A model generated the notes under the pieces. It was not told where the DNA came from and did not search any database. It worked only from the letters and a program-made list of their open reading frames with translations. DNA of 64,000 nucleotides from Pachypanchax playfairii (taxonomy: Eukaryota > Chordata > Actinopteri > Cyprinodontiformes > Aplocheilidae): positions 279,367 through 343,366 of the forward strand of contig SSNP01000298.1 in NCBI GenBank assembly GCA_006937955.1, written 5' to 3'. The position numbers and the translations under genes were made by a program. Positions within the stretch are counted from its first letter, which is position 1. Every line of letters begins with the position of its first letter. Positions 26,421 through 38,400 of the stretch are shown one piece after another.

Positions 26421-29400
26421 GTAAGAGCCGAACCGGAACCGGGTAATCCCAGGACGGGTTCGCGGAAGGGCTGGTTCAGTGGATTCTGAACGGAGAAAGT
26501 CACTTCCTGATCGCTTGTGACAGTTGTTCCTCCTCTTCCTCAGGTCAGCTGGTGATGAAGGGCAGGGACGACCTGCGTCACCTGGCGGGGCGTCTGGCTG
26601 CCTTGTTTCCGTCTGTGCTATCAGAGAACAATGTGATGAAGAGGAGGATTCACTTCAGAAGCAGCTCCAAGCATCGCTGCATCAGCAGCGTGGAGGCCTT
26701 CCAGGATGGACTGCAGCAGCACTACGGTCGCCATGGTGATATGGAGCCTAAAAGCATCCAGGGAAGCCGTAAACTTACAAGTAGCTGACCTCTGACCTCT
26801 GTCTCTGCAGACAGTCCTACAGAATACACCCATGAGGTGGACGACGAGCTGATGCGCTTTTTTGAGCGTTGCCATGGTTATGTAGACGGTGTGGAGAACA
26901 ACCGCACGGCGCTGCTGGAGGTAGAGAAGTTCAAATATGGCGAGGAGATGGAGGCCCTGAGGAAGAGGATGGCTGAGAAACTAGGCCTTCCTCTTCTGCG
27001 TCTTACACCAGGTCAGACTGTAGACATGTGTCTATGTCCCCATTGCCCAGAACTTTCACACTGGTCTAAAATGTCCAAACAGGTCACATCTGTCCCTACA
27101 GGTCAGAACCATCCAAACAGGTCCCATCTGTCCCTACAGGTTAGAGCTGTCCCTACAGGTCACATCTGTCCCTACAGGTTAGAGCCGTCCCTACAGGTCA
27201 CATCTGTCCCTACAGGTTAGAGCCGTCCCTACAGGTCACATCTGTCCCTACAGGTTAGAGCCGTCCCTACAGGTCAAACCTGTCCCTACAGGTCAGAACC
27301 ATTCCTACAGGTCACATCTGTCCCTACAGGTCAGAACCATCCAAACAGGTCACATCTGTCCCTACAGGTTAGAACCATCCAAACAGGTCACATCTGTCCC
27401 TACAGGTTAGAGCCATCCATACAGGTCACATCTGTCCCTACAGGTTAGAGCCGTCCCTACAGGTCAGAACCATTCCTACAGGTCACATCTGTCCCTACAG
27501 GTCAGAACCATCCAAACAGGTCCCATCTGTCCCTACAGGTTAGAGCTGTCCCTACAGGTCACATCTGTCCCTACAGGTCAGAACTGTCCAAACAGGTCAC
27601 ATCTGTCCCTACAGGTTAGAGCTGTCCCTACAGGTTAGAGCCGTCCCTACAGGTCACATCTGTCCCTACAGGTTAGAGCCGTCCAAACAGGTCACATCTG
27701 TCCCTACAGGTCAGAACCATCCAAACAGGTCAAACCTGTCCCTACAGGTTAGAGCTGTCCCTACAGGTCAAACCTGTCCCTACAGGTTAGAATCGTCCTT
27801 ACAGGTCATAACCGTCCCTACAGGTCAGAACCGTCCAAACAGGTCACATCTGTCCCTACAGGTCAGAACCATCCAAACAGGTCACATCTGTCCCTACAGG
27901 TTAGAGCTGTCCCTACAGGTCACATCTGTCCCTACAGGTCACATCTGTCCCTACAGGTTAGAGCCGTCCCTACAGGTCACATCTGTCCCTACAGGTTAGA
28001 GCCGTCCCTACAGGTCACATCTGTCCCTACAGGTCAGAATCGTCCTTACAGGTTAGAGCCGTCCCTACAGGTCACATCTGTCCCTACAGGTTAGAACCAT
28101 CCAAACAGGTCACATCTGTCCCTACAGGTCAGATCCGTCCCTACAGGTCACATCTGTCCCTACAGGTCACATCTGTCCCTACAGGTTAGAGCCGTCCCTA
28201 CAGGTCACATCTGTCCCTACAGGTTAGAGCTGTCCCTACAGGTCAGATCTGTCCCTACAGGTCAGAACCATCCATACAGGTCACATCTGTCCCTACAGGT
28301 TAGAGCCGTCCCTACAGGTCACATCTGTCCCTACAGGTCAGAATCGTCCTTACAGGTTAGAGCCGTCCCTACAGGTCACATCTGTCCCTACAGGTCAGAA
28401 CTGTCCAAACAGGTCACATCTGTCCCTACAGGTTAGAGCTGTCCCTACAGGTCACATCTGTCCCTACAGGTCACATCTGTCCCTACAGGTTAGAGCCGTC
28501 CCTACAGGTCACATCTGTCCCTACAGGTTAGAGCCGTCCCTACAGGTCACATCTGTCCCTACAGGTCAGAACCATCCAAACAGGTCACATCTGTCCCTAC
28601 AGGTTAGAGCTGTCCCTACAGGTCACATCTGTCCCTACAGGTCACATCTGTCCCTACAGGTCAGAACCATCCAAACAGGTCACATCTGTCCCTACAGGTT
28701 AGAGCCGTCCCTACAGGTCACATCTGTCCCTACAGGTTAGAGCCGTCCCTACAGGTCACATCTGTCCCTACAGGTTAGAGCTGTCCCTACAGGTCACATC
28801 TGTCCCTACAGGTTAGAGCCGTCCCTACAGGTCACATCTGTCCCTACAGGTCAGAACCATCCATACAGGTCACATCTGTCCCTACAGGTTAGAGCTGTCC
28901 AAATAGGTCACATCTGTCCCTACAGGTTAGAGCTGTCCCTACAGGTCACATCTGTCCCTACAGGTCACATCTGTCCCTACAGGTTAGAGCCGTCCCTACA
29001 GGTCACATCTGTCCCTACAGGTTAGAGCCGTCCCTACAGGTCACATCTGTCCCTACAGGTCAGAACTGTCCAAACAGGTCACATCTGTCCCTACAGGTGA
29101 GGGCCGTCCCTACAGGTCACATCTGTCCCTACAGGTCAGACCCGTCCTTACAGGTTAGAGCCGTCCCTACAGGTCACATCTGTCCCTACAGGTTAGATCC
29201 GTCCCTACAGGTCACATCTGTCCCTACAGGTCAGACCTGTCCCTACAGGTCACATCTGTCCCTACAGGTTAGAGCCGTCCCTACAGGTCACATCTGTCCC
29301 TACAGGTTAGAGCTGTCCCTACAGGTCACATCTGTCCCTACAGGTCAGAACCATCCAAACAGGTCACATCTGTCCCTACAGGTTAGAACCATCCAAACAG

Positions 29401-32400
29401 GTCACATCTGTCCCTACAGGTTAGAGCCGTCCCTACAGGTCACATCTGTCCCTACAGGTTAGAGCCGTCCCTACAGGTCACATCTGTCCCTACAGGTCAG
29501 ATCGTCCTTACAGGTTAGAGCCGTCCCTACAGGTCACATCTGTCCCTACAGGTCAGAACTGTCCAAACAGGTCACATCTGTCCCTACAGGTTAGAGCCGT
29601 CCCTACAGGTCACATCTGTCCCTACAGGTCACATCTGTCCCTACAGGTTAGAGCCGTCCCTACAGGTCACATCTGTCCCTACAGGTTAGAGCCGTCCCTA
29701 CAGGTCACATCTGTCCCTACAGGTCAGAACCGTCCAAACAGGTCACATCTGTCCCTACAGGTTAGAGCTGTCCCTACAGGTCACATCTGTCCCTACAGGT
29801 CAGAACTGTCCAAACAGGTCACATCTGTCCCTACAGGTCAGAATCGTCCTTACAGGTTAGAGCCGTCCCTACAGGTCACATCTGTCCCTACAGGTTAGAG
29901 CCGTCCAAATAGGTCACATCTGTCCCTACAGGTCAGAACTGTCCAAACAGGTCACATCTGTCCCTACAGGTTAGAGCTGTCCCTACAGGTCACATCTGTC
30001 CCTACAGGTCACATCTGTCCCTACAGGTTAGAGCCGTCCCTACAGGTCACATCTGTCCCTACAGGTTAGAGCCGTCCCTACAGGTCACATCTGTCCCTAC
30101 AGGTTAGAGCCGTCCCTACAGGTCACATCTGTCCCTACAGGTTAGAGCCGTCCAAATAGGTCACATCTGTCCCTACAGGTCAGAACCGTCCAAACAGGTC
30201 ACATCTGTCCCTACAGGTCACATCTGTCCCTACAGGTTAGAGCCGTCCCTACAGGTCACATCTGTCCCTACAGGTTAGAGCCGTCCCTACAGGTCACATC
30301 TGTCCCTACAGGTCAGAACTGTCCAAACAGGTCACATCTGTCCCTACAGGTTAGAGCCGTCCAAATAGGTCACATCTGTCCCTACAGGTCAGAACCGTCC
30401 AAACAGGTCACATCTGTCCCTACAGGTTAGAGCTGTCCCTACAGGTCACATCTGTCCCTACAGGTCAGAACTGTCCAAACAGGTCACATCTGTCCCTACA
30501 GGTTAGAGCCGTCCCTACAGGTCACATCTGTCCCTACAGGTTAGAGCCGTCCCTACAGGTCACATCTGTCCCTACAGGTCAGAACTCTCCAAACAGGTCA
30601 CATCTGTCCCTACAGGTTAGAGCTGTCCCTACAGGTCACATCTGTCCCTACAGGTCACATCTGTCCCTACAGGTTAGAGCCGTCCCTACAGGTCACATCT
30701 GTCCCTACAGGTTAGAGCCGTCCCTACAGGTCACATCTGTCCCTACAGGTCAGAACTGTCCAAACAGGTCACATCTGTCCCTCCAGGTTAGAGCCGTCCC
30801 TACAGGTCACATCTGTCCCTACAGGTCACATCTGTCCCTACAGGTTAGAGCCGTCCCTACAGGTCACATCTGTCCCTACAGGTCAGAACCATCCAAACAG
30901 GTCACATCTGTCCCTACAGGTTAGAGCCGTCCCTACAGGTCACATCTGTCCCTACAGGTCAGAACCGTCCAAACAGGTCACATCTGTCCCTACAGGTCAG
31001 AACCATCCAAACAGGTCACATCTGTCCCTACAGGTTAGAGCTGTCCCTACAGGTCACATCTGTCCCTACAGGTCAGAACCATCCAAACAGGTCACATCTG
31101 TCCCTACAGGTTAGAGCCGTCCCTACAGGTCACATCTGTCCCTACAGGTTAGAGCCGTCCCTACAGGTCACATCTGTCCCTACAGGTCAGAACTGTCCAA
31201 ACAGGTCACATCTGTCCCTACAGGTTAGAGCTGTCCCTACAGGTCACATCTGTCCCTACAGGTCAGAACCGTCCAAACAGGTCACATCTGTCCCTACAGG
31301 TCAGAACCATCCAAACAGGTCACATCTGTCCCTACAGGTTAGAGCCGTCCCTACAGGTCACATCTGTCCCTACAGGTCAGAACTGTCCAAACAGGTCACA
31401 TCTGTCCCTACAGGTTAGAGCTGTCCCTACAGGTCACATCTGTCCCTACAGGTCACATCTGTCCCTACAGGTCAGAACCATTCCTACAGGTCACATCTGT
31501 CCCTACAGGTCAGAACCATCCAAACAGGTCACATCTGTCCCTACAGGTTAGAACCATCCAAACAGGTCACATCTGTCCCTACAGGTTAGAGCCGTCCCTA
31601 CAGGTCACATCTGTCCCTACAGGTTAGAGCCGTCCCTACAGGTCACATCTGTCCCTACAGGTCAGAACTGTCCAAACAGGTCACATCTGTCCCTACAGGT
31701 TAGAACCATCCAAACAGGTCACATCTGTCCCTACAGGTTAGAGCCGTCCCAACAGGTCACATCTGTCCCTACAGGTCAGAGCCGTCCCTACAGGTCACAT
31801 CTGTCCCTACAGGTTAGAGCTGTCCCTACAGGTCACATCTGTCCCTACAGGTCAGAACTGTCCAAACAGGTCACATCTGTCCCTACAGGTTAGAACCATC
31901 CAAACAGGTCACATCTGTCCCTACAGGTTAGAGCTGTCCCTACAGGTCACATCTGTCCCTACAGGTTAGAGCCGTCCCTACAGGTCACATCTGTCCCTAC
32001 AGGTCAGAACTGTCCAAACAGGTCACATCTGTCCCTACAGGTTAGAGCCGTCCCTACAGGTCACATCTGTCCCTACAGGTTAGAACCATCCAAACAGGTC
32101 ACATCTGTCCCTACAGGTTAGAACCATCCAAACAGGTCACATCTGTCCCTACAGGTCACATCTGTCCCTACAGGTCAGAACCATTCCTACAGGTCACATC
32201 TGTCCCTACAGGTCAGAACCATTCCTACAGGTCACATCTGTCCCTACAGGTCAGAACTGTCCAAACAGGTCACATCTGTCCCTACAGGTTAGAGCCGTCC
32301 CTACAGGTCACATCTGTCCCTACAGGTTAGAGCCGTCCCTACAGGTCACATCTGTCCCTACAGGTCAGAACCATCCAAACAGGTCCCATCTGTCCCTACA

Positions 32401-35400
32401 GGTTAGAGCCGTCCATACAGGTCACATCTGTCCCTACAGGTCAGAGCCGTCCCTACAGGTCAAACCTGTCCCTACAGGTCAGAACCATTCCTACAGGTCA
32501 CATCTGTCCCTACAGGTCAGAACTGTCCAAACAGGTCACATCTGTCCCTACAGGTTAGAGCTGTCCCTACAGGTCACATCTGTCCCTACAGGTTAGAGCC
32601 GTCCCTACAGGTCACATCTGTCCCTACAGGTCAGAACCATCCAAACAGGTCCCATCTGTCCCTACAGGTTACAGCCGTCCCTACAGGTCACATCTGTCCC
32701 TACAGGTCAGAACTGTCCAAACAGGTCACATCTGTCCCTACAGGTTAGAGCTGTCCCTACAGGTCACATCTGTCCCTACAGGTCAGAACCATCCAAACAG
32801 GTCAAACCTGTCCCTACAGGTTAGAGCTGTCCCTACAGGTCAAACCTGTCCCTACAGGTTAGAATCGTCCTTACAGGTCATAACCGTCCCTACAGGTCAG
32901 AACCGTCCAAACAGGTCACATCTGTCCCTACAGGTCAGAACCATCCAAACAGGTCACATCTGTCCCTACAGGTTAGAGCCATCCCTACAGGTCACATCTG
33001 TCCCTACAGGTCAGAACTGTCCAAACAGGTCACATCTGTCCCTACAGGTTAGAGCTGTCCCTACAGGTCACATCTGTCCCTACAGGTCACATCTGTCCCT
33101 ACAGGTTAGAGCCGTCCCTACAGGTCNTTTTTTTTTCTTTAATTTATTTGTGTTTGTGAGTAGGACCCGGGGTCAGAGGTCACAAACCCGGAACATAAAC
33201 AAAACCAATAAAGGCCGTTGTTTTGGTTCAGTATTATCCTTTTCCAGCGGATATGTTCCTCGTTTTTCGGCCCATATACGGACTCCTGCTGGCGGCTCTC
33301 AGCCTGGTTCTGACCCACCTCTCCGGTTCCTCTCCAGCAGTTCCGGACATCGCCGCTTACTTCGGAACCAAGAGCCGGTACGAGGAGGTGAACCCACACC
33401 TGCTGCGGGACGTTTTATCCGTGAACGCCTCCGTCCTGAGACCTCCACCGGGTGAGCGGTGTTCCCCGGTCCATTTGACTGCCGTCATCAGGCACGGCAG
33501 CCGGTACCCAACCGTTAAAAATATCCGTAGGATCCACAAGCTGAGCGAGCTGGTCCGGAGAGAAGCTTCGAGCGGTTCCGCCGGCTGGCTGCGGGAGATC
33601 CGGGACCGCTGGGAGTCGTGGTACACCGATGACATGGACGGTAAGAGCCGAACCGGAACCGGGTAATCCCAGGACGGGTTCGCGGAAGGGCTGGTTCAGT
33701 GGATTCTGAACGGAGAAAGTCACTTCCTGATCGCTTGTGACAGTTGTTCCTCCTCTTCCTCAGGTCAGCTGGTGATGAAGGGCAGGGACGACCTGCGTCA
33801 CCTGGCGGGGCGTCTGGCTGCCTTGTTTCCGTCTGTGCTATCAGAGAACAATGTGATGAAGAGGAGGATTCACTTCAGAAGCAGCTCCAAGCATCGCTGC
33901 ATCAGCAGCGTGGAGGCCTTCCAGGATGGACTGCAGCAGCACTACGGTCGCCATGGTGATATGGAGCCTAAAAGCATCCAGGGAAGCCGTAAACTTACAA
34001 GTAGCTGACCTCTGACCTCTGTCTCTGCAGACAGTCCTACAGAATACACCCATGAGGTGGACGACGAGCTGATGCGCTTTTTTGAGCGTTGCCATGGTTA
34101 TGTAGACGGTGTGGAGAACAACCGCACGGCGCTGCTGGAGGTAGAGAAGTTCAAATATGGCGAGGAGATGGAGGCCCTGAGGAAGAGGATGGCTGAGAAA
34201 CTAGGCCTTCCTCTTCTGCGTCTTACACCAGGTCAGACTGTAGACATGTGTCTATGTCCCCATTGCCCAGAACTTTCACACTGGTCTAAAATGTCCAAAC
34301 AGGTCACATCTGTCCCTACAGGTCAGAATCGTCCTTACAGGTTAGAGCCGTCCCTACAGGTCACATCTGTCCCTACAGGTTAGAGCCGTCCCTACAGGTC
34401 AGAATCGTCCTTACAGGTCAGAGCCGTCCCTACAGGTTAGAGCTGTCCCTACAGGTCACATCTGTCCCTACAGGTCACATCTGTCCCTACAGGTCAGAAC
34501 CATTCCTACAGGTCACATCTGTCCCTACAGGTTAGAGCCATCCAAACAGGTCACATCTGTCCCTACAGGTCAGAACCATCCAAACAGGTCAAACCTGTCC
34601 CTACAGGTCAAACTTGTCCCTACAAGTCAAACCTGTCCCTACAGGTTAGAATCGTCCTTACAGGTCATAACCGTCCCTACAGGTCAGAGCCGTCCCTACA
34701 GGTCAAACCTGTCCCTACAGGTTAGAACCATCCAAACAGGTCACATCTGTCCCTACAGGTTAGAACCATCCAAACAGGTCACATCTGTCCCTACAGGTTA
34801 GAGCCGTCCCTACAGGTCACATCTGTCCCTACAGGTTAGAGCCGTCCCTACAGGTCAAACCTGTCCCTACAGGTCAGAACCATTCCTACAGGTCACATCT
34901 GTCCCTACAGGTCAGAACCGTCCAAACAGGTCACATCTGTCCCTACAGGTTAGAGCTGTCCCTACAGGTCAAACCTGTCCCTACAGGTTAGAATCGTCCT
35001 TACAGGTCATAACCGTCCCTACAGGTCAGAGCCGTCCCTACAGGTCAAACCTGTCCCTACAGGTTAGACTGTCCATACAGGTCACATCTGTCCCTACAGG
35101 TTAGAGCCATCACTACAGGTCACATCTGTCCCTACAGGTCAGAACTGTCCAAACAGGTCACATCTGTCCCTACAGGTTAGAGCCGTCCCTACAGGTCACA
35201 TCTGTCCCTACAGGTCAGAGCCGTCCCTACAGGTCAAACCTGTCCCTACAGGTCAGAACCATTCCTACAGGTCACATCTGTCCCTACAGGTCAGAACTGT
35301 CCAAACAGGTCACATCTGTCCCTACAGGTTAGAGCCATCACTACAGGTCACATCTGTCCCTACAGGTCAGAACTGTCCAAACAGGTCACATCTGTCCCTA

Positions 35401-38400
35401 CAGGTTAGAGCTGTCCCTACAGGTCACATCTGTCCCTACAGGTCAGAACCATCCAAACAGGTCACATCTGTCCCTACAGGTCAGAACCATCCAAACAGGT
35501 CACATCTGTCCCTACAGGTTAGAGCTGTCCCTACAGGTCACATCTGTCCCTACAGGTCAGAACTGTCCAAACAGGTCACATCTGTCCCTACAGGTTAGAG
35601 CTGTCCAAACAGGTCACATCTGTCCCTACAGGTTAGAACCATCCAAACAGGTCACATCTGTCCCTACAGGTTAGAGCCGTCCCTACAGGTCACATCTGTC
35701 CCAACAGGTCAGAGCCGTCCCTACAGGTCAAACCTGTCCCTACAGGTCAGAACCATTCCTACAGGTCACATCTGTCCCTACAGGTCAGAACTGTCCAAAC
35801 AGGTCACATCTGTCCCTACAGGTTAGAACCATCCAAACAGGTCACATCTGTCCCTACAGGTTAGAGCCCTCCCTACAGGTCACATCTGTCCCTACAGGTC
35901 AGAACTGTCCAAACAGGTCACATCTGTCCCTACAGGTTAGAGCTGTCCCTACAGGTCACATCTGTCCCTACAGGTCAGAACCATCCAAACAGGTCACATC
36001 TGTCCCTACAGGTTAGAACCGTCCCTACAGGTCATAACCGTCCCTACAGGTCAGAGCCGTCCCTACAGGTCACATCTGTCCCTACAGGTTAGAGCTGTCC
36101 AAATAGGTCACATCTGTCCCTACAGGTTAGAGCTGTCCCTACAGGTCACATCCGTCCCTACAGGTCAGAGCCGTCCCTACAGGTCACATCTGTCCCTACA
36201 GGTTAGAACCATCCAAACAGGTCACATCTGTCCCTACAGGTCAGAACCATCCAAACAGGTCAAACCTGTCCCTACAGGTCAGAACCATTCCTACAGGTCA
36301 CATCTGTCCCTACAGGTCAGAACTGTCCAAACAGGTCACATCTGTCCCTACAGGTTAGAGCTGTCCCTACAGGTCACATCTGTCCCTACAGGTCAGAACT
36401 GTCCAAACAGGTCACATCTGTCCCTACAGGTTAGAGCTGTCCCTACAGGTCACATCTGTCCCTACAGGTCAGAACCATCCAAACAGGTCACATCTGTCCC
36501 TACAGGTCAGAACCATCCAAACAGGTCACATCTGTCCCTACAGGTTAGAGCCGTCCCAACAGGTCACATCTGTCCCTACAGGTCAGAACTGTCCAAACAG
36601 GTCACATCTGTCCCTACAGGTTAGAGCTGTCCCTACAGGTCACATCTGTCCCTACAGGTTAGAGCCGTCCATACAGGTCACATCTGTCCCTACAGGTTAG
36701 AGCCGTCCCTACAGGTCAAACCTGTCCCTACAGGTCAGAACCATTCCTACAGGTCACATCTGTCCCTACAGGTCAGAACCATCCAAACAGGTCACATCTG
36801 TCCCTACAGGTCAGAACCATCCAAACAGGTCACATCTGTCCCTACAGGTTAGAGCCGTCCCTACAGGTCACATCTGTCCCTACAGGTCAGAACTGTCCAA
36901 ACAGGTCACATCTGTCCCTACAGGTTAGAGCTGTCCCTACAGGTCACATCTGTCCCTACAGGTCAGAACCATCCAAACAGGTCACATCTGTCCCTACAGG
37001 TCAGAACCATCCAAACAGGTCAAACCTGTCCCTACAGGTTAGAGCTGTCCCTACAGGTCAAACCTGTCCCTACAGGTTAGAATCGTCCTTACAGGTCATA
37101 ACCGTCCCTACAGGTCAGAACCGTCCAAACAGGTCACATCTGTCCCTACAGGTTAGAGCTGTCCCTACAGGTCACATCTGTCCCTACAGGTTAGAACCGT
37201 CCAAACAGGTCACATCTGTCCCTACAGGTCAGAACCATCCAAACAGGTCACATCTGTCCCTACAGGTTAGAGCCATCACTACAGGTCACATCTGTCCCTA
37301 CAGGTCAGAACCATCCAAACAGGTCACATCTGTCCCTACAGGTTAGAGCCGTCCCTACAGGTCACATCTGTCCCTACAGGTTAGAGCCGTCCCTACAGGT
37401 CACATCTGTCCCTACAGGTCAGAACCGTCCCTACAGGTCACATCTGTCCCTACAGGTCACATCTGTCCCTACAGGTCAGAACTGTCCAAACAGGTCACAT
37501 CTGTCCCTACAGGTTAGAGCTGTCCCTACAGGTCACATCTGTCCCTACAGGTCAGAACCATCCAAACAGGTCAAACCTGTCCCTACAGGTTAGAGCTGTC
37601 CCTACAGGTCAAACCTGTCCCTACAGGTTAGAATCGTCCTTACAGGTCATAACCGTCCCTACAGGTCAGAGCCGTCCCTACAGGTCAAACCTGTCCCTAC
37701 AGGTTAGAACCATCCAAACAGGTCACATCTGTCCCTACAGGTTAGAGCCATCCCTACAGGTCACATCTGTCCCTACAGGTTAGAGCCGTCCCTACAGGTC
37801 AAACCTGTCCCTACAGGTCAGAACCATTCCTACAGGTCACATCAGTCCCTATAGGTTAGAATTGTCCCTACATGTCATAACTGGCTCTACAGGTCAGACT
37901 GTAGACATGTGGCCGTGTCCCCTTTGCCCAGAACTTTCACACTGGTCTAAAACATCCCTAAAGGTCCAGACTATTCCCTCTGATCAGAAACATTCTCATG
38001 CATAAGAAACCTACTAAAATCTTAAACTAATTCCCATATTAATTAGTTTTGTATGGGCTGAATCTGTTTGACATTTTGTCTCTTTATGGCTCTTGTAGAT
38101 TTGGTGGAAGCTGCCTTCTTCTTATGTTCCTATGAACTATCCATCAAGTCTGTCCACTCGCCATGGTGCTTCCTGTTTGATGAGAGCGACGCAAAGGTAG
38201 AACAGAACAGAAATAAAAAAAAATTACAGAAAATAATATAAATAGCTTCTAAAACAATATGGTGGAAGTGTAAGAAGATTAAGTTCAATCAACGTGAGAT
38301 ATATATATATATTCAGTGAAACCCCGCCCTGTGGACACCCCTGTCCAGCTGACAGGTTTTGGGCCGACCAAGCGTTTTTACTACTTATATAACCCCTCTG

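Larger units (their letters stand above)
25908..27108 (+). repeat. 1,201-bp block, copy 1 (minpp1 exons 1-3)
   Basis: Matches 33128-34328 at a constant offset of 7,220 bp with no difference seen. Identity ends inside the first unit of the 19-bp array. Confidence 0.9.
33128..34328 (+). repeat. 1,201-bp block, copy 2 (minpp1 exons 1-3)
   Basis: No difference seen from 25908-27108. I interpret it as the start of an overlapping contig. Confidence 0.9.

Noticed and set aside
29097..29462. 121-codon frame in the 19-bp array
   Set aside because: Pure repeat translation (alternating VPTGHICPYR-type words).
27077..37890. Array of short spaced repeats that could suggest CRISPR
   Set aside because: Units are contiguous 19-mers without unique spacers, inside a vertebrate intron.
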